Source: Myxococcales bacterium (lineage in GTDB: Bacteria > Myxococcota_A > Polyangia > Polyangiales > Ga0077539). Taken from it: a stretch of 64,000 nucleotides of DNA. Both the position numbers and the translations under genes were made by a program. The stretch is from contig JAAFIF010000041.1 of the NCBI GenBank assembly GCA_013298625.1, forward strand, positions 1-64,000. The letters run 5' to 3'. Positions 18,269 to 27,288 of this stretch are shown here, in pieces. The first letter of the stretch is position 1; the number at the start of each line of letters is the position of its first letter. The notes under the pieces were generated by a model. It saw only the letters and a list, made by a program, of their open reading frames with translations, ran no database searches and was not told the DNA's origin.

Positions 18269-19504
18269 CTATGCCTTCGTCCCGGCCCAGAGGACGCGCT
18301 CTGCAGCGGTCTCGGGCCCACGTTGAGAGGGAGCGAGCTCTTCGAGCGCGCGCGCCACCATCTGCGCGCCGCGCAACCGGTGGTACACGCGGACGATCCT
18401 GCGGGCGTACGCGTCGACGTCTTCGCGCGCGTCGCGGTCGCCGACGAACCAGTCGAGCAAGAACTCTCCTGCGGCCGTGCGGGCTTCGATCGCCGTGCGA
18501 CCGGCGCGCGTGGGCTCGGGGCCGAGCGTCCCTGCCGTGTGGTCTTCGTCGTCGTCGAGCTGCGCGGTCGCAGCCGCGAGCCAGTGACGAATCGCGGCCG
18601 CGGCGTGATCCTTGGACGCCGCCGCGCGCAGGTGCTTCCACCGCAGGGACACAGGGGTGCGAACGCCCTCGACCAGATCCCTCGCGCACCCCGAAATCAC
18701 CCGCGGAACGAACCTCGCCACCGGCGCCATCATCGACTCGGCCAGCGCCACCAATCGGTCTCGCGAGTGGTCCTCGCCCTGCACGAAGAGGGCGCTCTCG
18801 GCGAGCCACACCGACGCCGGGTCGAGCGCCTCGGACTCGATCGCCGCGCGCAGGTGATCGAGCCCCGAGAAGCGACGCGCGAGCACCCAGTCGAACCAGC
18901 TTCGCGCGACGCGCGTGGACGGGTCCGACGGCATCGCGCAGAGCGCTTCGTAGTGCTCTCTCCACGAGGCGTAGTCGCCGCCGCCCACGGTGGTCGCGAG
19001 CCGCGCTTCGCGTTGCGCGCCGTCGCGGGCGTCGAGAAAGTGCCGCGCGACGCTCTCGCGCAGCGTGTCGCTCGCGCCGAGGATGCCCACATAACCGATG
19101 GCGATTTCGCCGTAGAGCGCCGGAGCATCACCAGCGCGCACCGCGGCGGCCAGGTGCTCGATGGGCCGCGATCCGAGGGCTTTGTGCGTCGAGAGAGAGA
19201 GAGCGTGATCTCCGCCGCGGACGTCCGCGCGCTCACCGAGCGCGAGCGCCAGGTTGGCTACAGCGCGCACCGCTTCGTCCCGGCTCGGCCCCTCGCCGAA
19301 CAACGGAACAAATCTCTCGGCTCGCAGCGCTACCAGCTCAGGAATGTTCGACGGCGCCGACAACAATCGCACCACCGGCACGTCTCCACGAACGAGACCC
19401 GCCTCGGCGCAGAGCGCCTCTGGTGCGGGCTCGTCCCAAGGAGCCTTGCCATCGAGCCACGGGACAGGGCGCTGCGTCACGATGCGTACCCGAGACGGTA
19501 TCAC
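18269..19504 (-). CDS. Helical hypothetical protein, operon partner of the TPR protein
   Basis: 411 residues from GTG 19504; no signal peptide. Sequence is Ala/Arg/Asp-rich and helical, with no family I recognise. It encodes repeated helix pairs (DEAVRAVANLALALGERADV, SRDRLVALAESMM) that could be divergent repeats like those of its neighbour. It ends exactly where the TPR gene starts. The two together look like a paired lineage-specific module. Confidence 0.6.
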   Translation of the reverse strand: MIPSRVRIVTQRPVPWLDGKAPWDEPAPEALCAEAGLVRGDVPVVRLLSAPSNIPELVALRAERFVPLFGEGPSRDEAVRAVANLALALGERADVRGGDHALSLSTHKALGSRPIEHLAAAVRAGDAPALYGEIAIGYVGILGASDTLRESVARHFLDARDGAQREARLATTVGGGDYASWREHYEALCAMPSDPSTRVARSWFDWVLARRFSGLDHLRAAIESEALDPASVWLAESALFVQGEDHSRDRLVALAESMMAPVARFVPRVISGCARDLVEGVRTPVSLRWKHLRAAASKDHAAAAIRHWLAAATAQLDDDEDHTAGTLGPEPTRAGRTAIEARTAAGEFLLDWFVGDRDAREDVDAYARRIVRVYHRLRGAQMVARALEELAPSQRGPETAAERVLWAGTKA

Positions 19505-19561
19505 GGTCGAGCCTTCGAGTTCGTCACGAATTCTCTGTTACCTTCACGGGCTGTCTCACTG

Positions 19562-21448
19562 ATGTCGCTGTCTACGCTTCGCCCGCGCACGGTGGCGCGC
19601 TTGTGTCCCTTGCTTCTCTGCGCGCTGCCCGCCATGGCGCGCGCACAAACTTCGCCCGAGGTGATCCGTCGCCCCGTGGGCTGGCCGCAGCGCGTGCGCC
19701 TCAACGAGCCCATCGCCGAGGTGCGCACGTACGCGCTGGCGCGCGTCGGCGATCGCGCCCTCGCCTGCTACGTGCAAGCGGGGCTCGGCCGCGAGCGGGG
19801 AGCGCTCAAGTGCGCCTCGCTCCGGCGCGAGGCAGACGGGTCGCTCGCGCGAGCAGAGCCCGATCGGGCGATCGCCGCGGCGGCGAGCGCGGTCGCTTTG
19901 GTCTGGGATTCTAGTGGTGGGTTGATTGTGTGGGTCGTTCCGCGGCCGCACCGGAGCGAGACCGAGCGGGTGAGAGAAGCGCGTCATCGAGACGGCGCGC
20001 GCTCGATGCAAGACTCGCTCAACAACCCGCTGGGGACGCCCACGCTCACCGCGGGCGACGTGATGGCGCAGCGGATCGACAACAACGGCACACCCCAAGG
20101 CCGGCCCACGTTGGTGTTCGCCGAGAACGCGCGGGCGTTTCGCGTCGCTGCCGCGCGGGACGACCAAGGGTGGCTCGTCGCGTGGACCGGCGCGCGCACG
20201 CGCGAAGGCGAGGTCCGCGGGACCGTTCGCGCCGCGCGGCTCGACGGCAACGCAGCGCGCGTCGGCAACGCGATCGAGACAGATTTCTCTGGCCCGCTCG
20301 GCGATGGACTGCGCGTGATGGCCCGCGACGCGAGCGCTCCCGCGCGGCTCGTGTGGTCCGGCGAGCACTGCCGCGAGCGCCCCGAGCAGCCGCCGCACGC
20401 GGCGTTGACCACGGACCCTTCGGCCAACATTGAGACCCCTGGGCGCTTCGTGATTCGTCAGGGGCCCCTGCACGAGCACCCGGGCAGCAACATCACGTGT
20501 GACCCGCTCTCGCTCTACGGGACCGCGCTGCGCGCCGACGGGACGCTCGCGCCGCTGCAACGAGGGCCGACGCTCGCGCGCGACCACGTCTCGCTCGCCG
20601 ACAACAACACGGTGGTCGTGACGGTGCGCGACGGGGTCGATCAGGCCTCGCTGCGCGCGGCGACGGTCAACGCGCAGGGCGTGATCGCGGTCAACCGAGC
20701 GCTGGTGGCGACGGGGGCGATCGCGCCCGCGCTGCCGCAGGTGACGAGCGCTCCGACCACGGACGACGCTGCGCCGTCGGCGTCGCGCGTGGGGCCTCCG
20801 CAGCCGCCCGATCGCACGCAAGCGCTGCGAGCGCCGGTCGCCATCGACGTCGTGACCGTGCGCGGAGCGCAGCGGGCCATCGCGGCGCTCTCTTCGACGC
20901 GCGGCCGCGTGACGCTCGCGCGCTACGACGCGAGCGCGAGCGCAGCGGCGACGGTGAGCGCGAGCGTTCAGCCCGTCGAGCGCGCGTACGAAGTGAGCCT
21001 CCTCGGCGGCGAGGCGCCCTGGCTCTTTCTGCGGGTCGGGATCGCCGCAGGGGGACCATTGGTGTTCGCCGCGTTCGACAACGCCCCCGACGCGCCCGCC
21101 GAACAAGTGTGGAACGGCGACGAGCGCCTCCGCACCCACCTGCTCCGCGCCCGCGCCGCGCGCGCGGTCGTGACGGACTTCGACCACACGTTCGGGCCCG
21201 TCTCTGCGCGCCGCGACGCGGCGACCAACCCCTCGATGCCGGGCCTCGTCAACTCCATGCGACGCATGCGCGTGCGATGGGTCGACGCGTGCGACGCGCT
21301 GCAAGCTCGGGCGCGCTTTCTCGTCCGCCGCGGCCTCGACCGAGACCTCGAGACCCTCGCGAGACAACAGTGCGAGATCCCTCCAGAGCCCGTGATGCCG
21401 ACCGCCGATGGCGCAGCCGCTGCGCCTTCTGCGCAAGGCGCGCAGTGA
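19562..21448 (+). CDS. Secreted protein of unknown function
   Basis: 628 residues. Signal peptide 1-29 (ending PAMARAQ). The body looks like an exported beta-rich protein with recurring short strands around WLVAWTGARTREGEVRGTVRAARLDG and the like, reminiscent of propeller-type repeats seen in exported myxobacterial proteins; no catalytic motif stands out. Three Cys fall in the middle third. The frame is open for 1.9 kb upstream, but that part is antisense to the two minus-strand genes, so ATG 19562 with its signal peptide is the real start. It overlaps the PAP2 gene by GTGA. Confidence 0.65.
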   Translation: MSLSTLRPRTVARLCPLLLCALPAMARAQTSPEVIRRPVGWPQRVRLNEPIAEVRTYALARVGDRALACYVQAGLGRERGALKCASLRREADGSLARAEPDRAIAAAASAVALVWDSSGGLIVWVVPRPHRSETERVREARHRDGARSMQDSLNNPLGTPTLTAGDVMAQRIDNNGTPQGRPTLVFAENARAFRVAAARDDQGWLVAWTGARTREGEVRGTVRAARLDGNAARVGNAIETDFSGPLGDGLRVMARDASAPARLVWSGEHCRERPEQPPHAALTTDPSANIETPGRFVIRQGPLHEHPGSNITCDPLSLYGTALRADGTLAPLQRGPTLARDHVSLADNNTVVVTVRDGVDQASLRAATVNAQGVIAVNRALVATGAIAPALPQVTSAPTTDDAAPSASRVGPPQPPDRTQALRAPVAIDVVTVRGAQRAIAALSSTRGRVTLARYDASASAAATVSASVQPVERAYEVSLLGGEAPWLFLRVGIAAGGPLVFAAFDNAPDAPAEQVWNGDERLRTHLLRARAARAVVTDFDHTFGPVSARRDAATNPSMPGLVNSMRRMRVRWVDACDALQARARFLVRRGLDRDLETLARQQCEIPPEPVMPTADGAAAAPSAQGAQ

Positions 21449-22245
21449 AGACCACGCCGTTGTTGTTCACCGCGCTCGCGTGCGTGACGGCGAGCGCCGC
21501 GAGCGAAGCGCAGCCGAGGCCGCGGTGGATCGGAGGCCTCGCGATGGACCACGACGCGAGCCGCGCGCTGCGAGCGACGGACGCGCCCACGCGACGCGTG
21601 GCAGACACCGTGAGCTGGGTGGTCGTCGGAGGGCTCATGGCCGCGCCCGTCGCGGTCGCAGCGAGCGCCACGGTCGAACGATCGGCGCCCGTCACAGCCA
21701 CAGGCGAAGCGCTGATCGCGCTGGCGATCCCGTACGCGAGCACTGCGCTGCTGGGCTTCGCTGCGAAGTATGCGTTTGCGAGAGAGCGACCGTACGCGAC
21801 GCGCGAGGGGCTGTTGCGACGGTGCGTGCGCGGGGACGAGCGCGGGTGCGACTGGGATCGCAACGGGAGCTTTCCTTCGCTGCACTCGGCGCTGGGGTTT
21901 GCTGCAGCCGGCGCGCTGTGCGTGCAGACGTTGCGCTTCGGATCGCAGGGCGCGGGCGACGCGATCGGCTGCGGGCTCGCCACGATGAGCGCGACCGTGG
22001 GCGCGACGCTGCGCATGGTGGCGGACAAGCACTACGTCACGGACGTGATCGTGGGATCGCTGCTCGGCCTGGGAATCTCCACGGCGTTGAGCTGGGCGGT
22101 GCACTTTGCGCCGAGCGCGCCGCTCCCCCTCGGGGCAGCGCTCTACAGCGACCGCATCGAGCCCCTCCCCGTGGTGCTCGGCGGTGTAGTGGGCGTGTTC
22201 GTCGGAGCGATGGGCGTCACTGCGCTGAGCGCGCAGTGGCGTTGA
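21445..22245 (+). CDS. PAP2-family membrane phosphatase
   Basis: 266 residues from GTG 21445, overlapping the upstream stop by four bases. The family removes phosphate from lipid phosphates (phosphatidate, undecaprenyl pyrophosphate) at the membrane. The tripartite active site is visible: K108-x6-R115-P116, then P144-S-L-H147-S, then R190-x5-H196-x3-D200. Several membrane helices surround it. The N-terminal stretch looks like a signal peptide. The substrate cannot be read from sequence. Translational coupling links it with the secreted protein before it. Confidence 0.85.
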   Translation: MKTTPLLFTALACVTASAASEAQPRPRWIGGLAMDHDASRALRATDAPTRRVADTVSWVVVGGLMAAPVAVAASATVERSAPVTATGEALIALAIPYASTALLGFAAKYAFARERPYATREGLLRRCVRGDERGCDWDRNGSFPSLHSALGFAAAGALCVQTLRFGSQGAGDAIGCGLATMSATVGATLRMVADKHYVTDVIVGSLLGLGISTALSWAVHFAPSAPLPLGAALYSDRIEPLPVVLGGVVGVFVGAMGVTALSAQWR

Positions 22246-22248
22246 CCG

Positions 22249-22659
22249 TCACTTTCCGAGGCGGGTCTGCAGCAGGTGGGCGAAGGCCGCGAGCGCGTCG
22301 ACGGCCGTAAAAATCCCCACGACGTGCGTGTTGTCGACGACGACGACCGAGCCGATCTTGTGCTCGGCCATCGTGGCGACGACCTCGTCGATCGTGGTCT
22401 TCGGCGTCGTGGTGTAGGGCTTCGGCGTCATCGCATCGACGACCTTGAGGGCGTGCGGGTCGGCGCCGGCGATCGACGAGATGAGGGCCACGTCGCGATC
22501 CGAGAGGATTCCGACCAGCTTTTCGCCGTCCACCACAGGAAGGTGGCGGATCTTGCTGTCGCTCATCACTTTCTGCGCGTGCGCGAGGGAGCTGTCCTGC
22601 TCGATCGTGAGCGGAGACGTGGTCATGTACTTGTCGATCGTTGGGATTGGCTTGGTCAT
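22249..22659 (-). CDS. Two-CBS-domain protein (HRP1-like)
   Basis: 136 residues made only of a tandem CBS pair (about 10-60 and 75-130), a module that binds adenine nucleotides. It resembles stand-alone CBS proteins such as mycobacterial hypoxic response protein 1. It is about the same size as the second CBS protein at 26825 and shares phrases with it (KIRHLPV/NIRHLPV, GILSDRD/GVVSNRD, VVGIFTAVDAL/VVGIFTTVDAL). It is divergent from the globin-coupled kinase. A -24/-12 motif lies just upstream, leaving a very short leader of about 6 bases. Confidence 0.88.
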   Translation of the reverse strand: MTKPIPTIDKYMTTSPLTIEQDSSLAHAQKVMSDSKIRHLPVVDGEKLVGILSDRDVALISSIAGADPHALKVVDAMTPKPYTTTPKTTIDEVVATMAEHKIGSVVVVDNTHVVGIFTAVDALAAFAHLLQTRLGK

Positions 22660-22675
22660 GGCGAAGCGCTTTCAA

Positions 22676-22691
22676 AGCAGCGTTCGTGCCG
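22676..22691 (-). promoter_or_regulatory. Sigma-54-type -24/-12 promoter of the CBS gene
   Basis: Minus-strand CGGCACGAACGCTGCT. GG and GC have the invariant 10-base spacing, and the block matches the TGGCACG-N4-TTGCW consensus with two changes. Predicted start about 22665. It lies next to an NtrC-type regulator, which fits. Confidence 0.6.
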
Positions 22692-22731
22692 GTCGCTTGA
22701 CCCTCTCGAGGGACGCACGCAGTGCAGCCCC

Positions 22732-22748
22732 TGTGCAAAAGCTGCACA
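22732..22748. promoter_or_regulatory. Palindromic candidate enhancer site
   Basis: TGTGCA-AAAGC-TGCACA, a perfect inverted repeat with a 5-base spacer. It is centred about 75 bases upstream of the predicted sigma-54 start of the CBS gene and about 110 bases before the kinase gene. A half-conserved copy lies upstream of ccoI (35577-35593) at a similar distance. Candidate binding site for the regulator at 24451. Confidence 0.45.
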
Positions 22749-22850
22749 TCCCGCTGGCGCGCATCGCGAACTGCAGGCAAAGATCCAGACCGTTGAAGAG
22801 ACGGCCAGCGGTCCGGCGCTTGCTGTGCCGCGAGGCACACTCCGACCGCA

Positions 22851-24419
22851 ATGGCTGCACATCATCACGAACGCTGCGCTGAGCTTCAGCGCTATGTCCG
22901 CTGGACCGACGCGGATCTGGCGCGGCTGAAGCTGTTGGCAGTGACGGCGCGGCCGCACTTTCAACGGATCACCGACGAGTTCTACGAGCGCGTGCGCGAG
23001 CACGAGGACGCGCACGCGGTGCTTCGGGACGACGCGCAGGTGCAGCGGCTGAAGGGCACGTTGCAGCGGTGGATGGAGACGCTGCTGACCTCCACGCGCG
23101 ACGGAACCTACTGCGACGAGCGCTCGCGCATCGGGCGCGTGCACGTGCGGGTGGGGCTGCCGCAGCGGTTCGTTCCGTCGGCGATGTCGTTGATCCACCA
23201 GTCGTTGGCGCGCATCGCGGACGGGCTCGAAGACAGCGTCGCGACGCGAGAGTCCCTGCGTCGCGCGGTGGACATCGACATGGCGATCATGCTCGACACG
23301 TACGTCGAGGACTTCGTCGCGCGGCTCGAGCACATCCAGAGCGCCGAGTCGTCGCGGCAGCGCGAAGAGCTCGTGCGCGAGGTGCGCAGCCGGGCAGACG
23401 CGCTCGAGCGCGTGGCACAAGCGATGGTCGGCATCGACGCGCAGGGAAGGCTCTCGTTCTCGAACAAGGCCACAGAGACCCTCACGGGCTTCGGCCGCGA
23501 CCAGCTCGAAGAGCAGCCCTTCGTCGATCGCTTCTCGCAGTCGGGCGGGCGCGACGAGTTGCGGGTGGTCATCGAGCGCGCGCGGCACAGCAACGAGGGC
23601 GTCGAGTGGACGGGCACCCTCGAGACCCGCGCGGGGCGCACGCGGCTCGTTCGCTGGCGCTTCGTCCCCTCGGGCGACGGGATGTTCGTGCTGGGCGCGG
23701 GCGAAGACGTCACCGACGAGCAGCACGAGCTCGAGCGAAAGATCCGCACCGAGCGGCTCGCGGGCGTGGGCACGCTCGCCGCAGGGCTCGCGCACGAGAT
23801 CCGCAACCCGCTCAACGGAGCGCTGTTGCACGTGACCTTTCTCGAGCGCGCGCTCGCCCGCAGAGACGCCATCGAAAACGAGCGCGAGGCCGTGCGCGCC
23901 GTGGGCGACGAGATCCGGCGATTGAGCGCCCTCGTGCGGGACTTCTTGGTGTTCGCGCGGCCCTCGCCGCCGACGCTGAAGCCCATCAACCTCAACGCTC
24001 TGTGCGCTCGCACCCTCTCGATCTTCGAGGGAGACGCGAAGGCCACCGGCGCGAGCACTGCGCAGGACTTCGCCCCGGACGACCCGGTCGTCAACGCGGA
24101 CGGAGACAAGCTGCAACAAGTGCTGCTGAATCTATTGCGCAACGCTGCAGAGGCGGTCGCTGCGAAGAAGGGGCACGTGACGCTGCGCACGCGGCGACGG
24201 CCCCGACACGCGGCGATCGAGATCGAGGACGACGGGCCAGGGCTGCCTTCGTCCGAGGCGCCGATCTTCGACGCGTTCTACTCGACCAAGCCCAACGGGA
24301 CCGGGCTCGGTCTTGCAATCGTTCATCGGATCGTGACCGACCACGGTGGCACGGTCGAGGTCGAGAGCGTCCCTGGTCGAACGCTGTTCAGAGTCTTGCT
24401 CCCCGCTACGTGGGGCTGA
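22851..24419 (+). CDS. Protoglobin-coupled PAS histidine kinase
   Basis: 522 residues, soluble. Residues about 12-165 are a protoglobin/globin-coupled sensor domain; H98 in RIGRVHVRVGLP is the likely haem proximal ligand. A PAS domain follows (about 185-290, VGIDAQGRLSFSNKATETLTGF). HisKA carries the phospho-acceptor H315 in AHEIRNPLNG. HATPase_c has the N, G1 and G2 motifs (LLNLLRNAAEAV, EDDGPGL, GTGLGLAIVHRI). A kinase responding to O2, NO or CO through haem is expected for this architecture. It lies 31 bases upstream of the NtrC-type regulator, its obvious partner. Confidence 0.92.
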   Translation: MAAHHHERCAELQRYVRWTDADLARLKLLAVTARPHFQRITDEFYERVREHEDAHAVLRDDAQVQRLKGTLQRWMETLLTSTRDGTYCDERSRIGRVHVRVGLPQRFVPSAMSLIHQSLARIADGLEDSVATRESLRRAVDIDMAIMLDTYVEDFVARLEHIQSAESSRQREELVREVRSRADALERVAQAMVGIDAQGRLSFSNKATETLTGFGRDQLEEQPFVDRFSQSGGRDELRVVIERARHSNEGVEWTGTLETRAGRTRLVRWRFVPSGDGMFVLGAGEDVTDEQHELERKIRTERLAGVGTLAAGLAHEIRNPLNGALLHVTFLERALARRDAIENEREAVRAVGDEIRRLSALVRDFLVFARPSPPTLKPINLNALCARTLSIFEGDAKATGASTAQDFAPDDPVVNADGDKLQQVLLNLLRNAAEAVAAKKGHVTLRTRRRPRHAAIEIEDDGPGLPSSEAPIFDAFYSTKPNGTGLGLAIVHRIVTDHGGTVEVESVPGRTLFRVLLPATWG

Positions 24420-24450
24420 GAGTCACTTCCGAGGAGAGATAGAGGGTTCA

Positions 24451-25860
24451 ATGGCTACGAACACTTCGCGAAAAGCCCGAGTTCTCGTCGTCGACGACGA
24501 GGCGAGCGCGCGTCAGGGAATGCAGCTCCTGCTCACGCAAGAGGGCTACGAGGTCTCTCTCGCGAGCAACGGGCGCGAGGCGCTCGAGGTGCTCTCAGAG
24601 CGCCCCTGCGACGTCGTCGTCACCGACCTCAAGATGCCCGAGATGGACGGCATCGAGCTGCTCAACGTGATCCGCGAGAAGCACGGCTCGATGCCGGTCA
24701 TCGTGATCACGGCGTTCGGCGACGTGTCGAGCGCGGTGTCCGCCATGCGCGCGGGCGCCGAGCACTACCTGGTCAAGCCCGTGGACTTCGACGAGCTCTC
24801 GGTGGCGCTCGAGCGATGCCTCGAGCGCAGCTCGCTTCGGCACGAGGCCGAGAACCTCCGCAGGCAAGTGCAGGACAAGATCGCCGGCGGCGTCGGCGGT
24901 CTGCTCGGCGCGTCGCCAGCGATGCAGAAGGTCTACAAGCTCGCGCGGCAGGTCGCTTCGGCGCGCGCGACGGTGCTGCTCACGGGCGAGAGCGGCACAG
25001 GAAAGGGCGAGCTCGCGCGAGCCATCCACGAGATGGGGCCGAGAAAGACGGCGCCGTTCATCACGCTGCACTGCGCGGCGCTCGCCGAGGGCGTGCTCGA
25101 GAGCGAGCTGTTCGGCCACGAGAAGGGCGCGTTCACCGGCGCGGACCGCAAGCGCCCCGGCCGCTTCGAGCAAGCCAACGGCGGAACGCTCTTTCTCGAT
25201 GAAGTGGGCGAGATCCCCGCGTCGATCCAAGTGAAGCTCTTGCGCGTGCTGCAAGAGCGCTGCTTCGAGCGCGTCGGCGGCAACGAGACGATCCGCACCG
25301 ACGTTCGCTTGATCGCGGCGACCAACAAAGACCTCGCGAAAGAAGTGGCCGAAGGGCGCTTTCGCGAGGACCTGTACTACCGCTTGAACGTCGTTCACAT
25401 CACGGTCCCGCCGCTGCGCGCGCGGGGCAACGACATCATGCTCTTGGCCAACCACTTCTTGCACAAGTTCGCGCAAGAGAACGGCAAGGCCATCGAGGGC
25501 TTCTCCGACCGCGCCGTCGCCACGATGCTCGCCCACCGCTGGCCCGGCAACGTGCGCGAGCTCGAGAACGCCGTCGAGCGCGCGGTGGTCCTCTGCGACA
25601 ACTCGGTGATCGACGCGCCCGACCTGCCGCTCGAGCCGACGCCCGCCTCGCGGCTCGGCATCGCGATCCCTGGCTCGACCATGGCCGAGATCGAGCGCTA
25701 CGCGATCTTGACCACGCTCGACGCCGTCGGCGGATCGACCACGAAAGCAGCAGAGATGCTCGACTTGTCCGTGCGCACGATCCAGTACCGACTGCACGAG
25801 TACGGACGCGCGCCCAAAGAGCGCACGGGGCCGTCGAAACCGTCAGAGAAAGTTGGATGA
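24451..25860 (+). CDS. NtrC-family sigma-54 response regulator
   Basis: 469 residues from ATG 24451, just after a GAGG-type ribosome-binding region. The receiver domain (10-125) has D59 as phosphoacceptor and K109. The AAA+ domain has Walker A GESGTGKGE (179-187) and the sigma-54-contacting GAFTGA loop (226-231). A C-terminal Fis-type helix-turn-helix (TTKAAEMLDLSVRTIQYRLHEYG) binds enhancers. It activates RNA polymerase with sigma-54. Gene order makes the globin kinase its cognate sensor; the sigma-54-like motifs nearby are its likely targets (inference). Confidence 0.95.
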   Translation: MATNTSRKARVLVVDDEASARQGMQLLLTQEGYEVSLASNGREALEVLSERPCDVVVTDLKMPEMDGIELLNVIREKHGSMPVIVITAFGDVSSAVSAMRAGAEHYLVKPVDFDELSVALERCLERSSLRHEAENLRRQVQDKIAGGVGGLLGASPAMQKVYKLARQVASARATVLLTGESGTGKGELARAIHEMGPRKTAPFITLHCAALAEGVLESELFGHEKGAFTGADRKRPGRFEQANGGTLFLDEVGEIPASIQVKLLRVLQERCFERVGGNETIRTDVRLIAATNKDLAKEVAEGRFREDLYYRLNVVHITVPPLRARGNDIMLLANHFLHKFAQENGKAIEGFSDRAVATMLAHRWPGNVRELENAVERAVVLCDNSVIDAPDLPLEPTPASRLGIAIPGSTMAEIERYAILTTLDAVGGSTTKAAEMLDLSVRTIQYRLHEYGRAPKERTGPSKPSEKVG

Positions 25861-25863
25861 ACC

Positions 25864-26277
25864 GTGGCCGATGACTTCGCGGACGGAGGCGCTCCCAAGG
25901 GAGCTCGCCCTCCGCCCAAGCTGCTCCTGGTCGAAGATGACACGACGAGCGCCTCGCGCTTGTCGCAGCTGCTCGTCGAGGACGGCTTCAGCGTCGAGTG
26001 GATCGACAACGCGAAGGACGCCACCCACAGGCTGCGCACGGGCCAGCGGCCCGACGCGATCCTGCTCGACTACAAGATCCCGCACGGCGACGGCGTCGTC
26101 CTCGCACGCGCAGCGCGCGCGCAGTGGCCAGGCATCCCCGTGGTGTTCGTGACGAGCTACACCGAGGTCGTGCAGCGCGAGCCACCCATGGACCCGCCAG
26201 CGGTGTTGATCTCCAAGCCCGTCGCCTACAACGAGCTGATCTCTGCGCTGCACGCGCTGCTCGCGTCGGTGAGCTGA
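25864..26277 (+). CDS. Single-domain response regulator receiver
   Basis: 137 residues from GTG 25864, three bases after the NtrC gene, so in the same operon. Only a CheY-like receiver is present: acidic pocket LLLVEDD, phosphoacceptor D in LLDYKIP, the VTS switch Thr/Ser and Lys in ISKPV. There is no output domain, so it may act as a phosphate sink or relay for the neighbouring kinase. The N-terminal 18 residues are disordered. Confidence 0.88.
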   Translation: MADDFADGGAPKGARPPPKLLLVEDDTTSASRLSQLLVEDGFSVEWIDNAKDATHRLRTGQRPDAILLDYKIPHGDGVVLARAARAQWPGIPVVFVTSYTEVVQREPPMDPPAVLISKPVAYNELISALHALLASVS

Positions 26278-26281
26278 TTCC

Positions 26282-26297
26282 GCGCTGATCACAGCGC
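26282..26297. promoter_or_regulatory. Perfect palindrome upstream of the usp promoter
   Basis: GCGCTG-ATCA-CAGCGC, centred about 76 bases upstream of the predicted sigma-54 start of the usp gene. The distance fits an enhancer, but the motif differs from the one at 22732. It may equally be a hairpin after the receiver gene (stop 26277); no T-run follows it. Confidence 0.35.
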
Positions 26298-26339
26298 GCG
26301 CCGAGCGTTTCGGCCCTAGAAAATAAGCGCCCGCGTCGA

Positions 26340-26355
26340 TGGCACGACGCGAGCA
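26340..26355 (+). promoter_or_regulatory. Sigma-54-type -24/-12 promoter of usp-CBS
   Basis: TGGCACGACGCGAGCA. The whole -24 half TGGCACG is consensus and the -12 GC is at the correct spacing; the TT before it is GA. Predicted start about 26366, just before an AAGGAG site (26369-26374) serving ATG 26382. Confidence 0.65.
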
Positions 26356-26381
26356 TCCTCTGCGCACGAAGGAGTCTTCAT

Positions 26382-26813
26382 ATGGACGTCGTCGTTGGTC
26401 TGGATCGAAGCGAAGTCGCGAAGATCGTTCTCGCTGAAGCGATCGAGTTCGCGAAGCGCTATCACGGCAAGCTGCACGTTGTGCGCGCAGTTCCTGTCCC
26501 CGTCGAGATGCCGCTCGAGGCGCTGTCGGTGGACCCCGAAGCGCTGCCGGCGCGGCTGCTCGACCACGCGCAGCGTGACATCGAGCGCACCGTCGAAGGC
26601 ACGGACCCCGCGCTGATCGGCTCGGTCGAAGCGCGCGTCGGCGTGCCGTGGCAGGTGCTCGTCGACGTCGCCAAAGAGAAGAAAGCCGGTCTGCTCGTGG
26701 TCGGGACGCACCGCTACGGCGTGATCGACCGACTGCTCGGGACCACCGCCGCGCGCGTCGCGAACCACGCGCCGTGCTCGGTGTTCATCATCCGTCCCCC
26801 CTCGGACAAGTGA
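26382..26813 (+). CDS. Universal stress protein (UspA family)
   Basis: 143 residues, one USP domain with the usual beta start MDVVVGLDRSEVA and the end strand CSVFIIRPP. The ATP-binding loop is partly altered: it begins G108-T-H and continues to G120-T-T, but Arg stands where the fourth-position Gly is expected, so nucleotide binding is uncertain. AAGGAG seven bases upstream fixes the start. The CBS gene follows 11 bases after its stop, in one transcript. Usp and CBS proteins are typical of hypoxia or stress regulons in other bacteria. Confidence 0.9.
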   Translation: MDVVVGLDRSEVAKIVLAEAIEFAKRYHGKLHVVRAVPVPVEMPLEALSVDPEALPARLLDHAQRDIERTVEGTDPALIGSVEARVGVPWQVLVDVAKEKKAGLLVVGTHRYGVIDRLLGTTAARVANHAPCSVFIIRPPSDK

Positions 26814-26824
26814 GAGAGGCAGCC

Positions 26825-27223
26825 ATGACCAGCATCGCAGGCGCGACCGTCGCGCGCTACATGACCCGCACGCCGCACACCGTCGCCGCAGAGCAACCGC
26901 TCGCGCGCGCGCACGAAATGATGGCGAAGTACAACATCCGCCACTTGCCCGTCCTTCACGGCGGCAAGCTGCTCGGCGTCGTCTCCAACCGCGACCTCTA
27001 CTTCGTCGAGACGATGAAGGACGTGAACCCCGCGGAGGTCACGATCGAAGAGGCCATGACCAACGAGCCCTACATCGTCGAGTCGGGCACGGCCCTCGCC
27101 GAGGTCGCCGCCACCATGGCCGAGCGCCACATCGGCTGCGCGATCGTCACCGAAGACGATCACGTCGTCGGGATCTTCACGACCGTCGACGCGCTGCGCG
27201 CCGTGTCCGAAGCCGCCAAGTAG
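26825..27223 (+). CDS. Two-CBS-domain protein (HRP1-like)
   Basis: 132 residues, a bare tandem CBS pair that resembles the gene at 22249 along its length (RYMTRTP, NIRHLPVLHGGKLLGVVSNRD, VVGIFTTVDALRAV). CBS pairs bind AMP/ATP and often sense energy charge. GAGAGG about 6 bases upstream supports ATG 26825. Co-transcribed with the USP. The two CBS genes flanking the kinase-regulator genes probably arose by duplication (inference). Confidence 0.9.
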   Translation: MTSIAGATVARYMTRTPHTVAAEQPLARAHEMMAKYNIRHLPVLHGGKLLGVVSNRDLYFVETMKDVNPAEVTIEEAMTNEPYIVESGTALAEVAATMAERHIGCAIVTEDDHVVGIFTTVDALRAVSEAAK

Positions 27224-27288
27224 GCCGCGCACCATCGCAGCAACGGGGGATGCGCGCGAACCGTGGCGCAGCGCTCAGGCACACGCGC

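Noticed and set aside
17633..19561. Very long plus-strand open frame ahead of the gene at 19562
   Set aside because: It is antisense to two minus-strand genes that have matching ends and TPR repeats. Composition is Arg/Ala-rich with no domain; only the part from 19562, which begins with a signal peptide, is kept.
22813..22830. Sigma-54-like motif (CGGCGCTTGCTGTGCC) before the kinase gene
   Set aside because: GG-N10-GC spacing is present, but the flanking bases do not fit; such spacing is frequent by chance in this composition.
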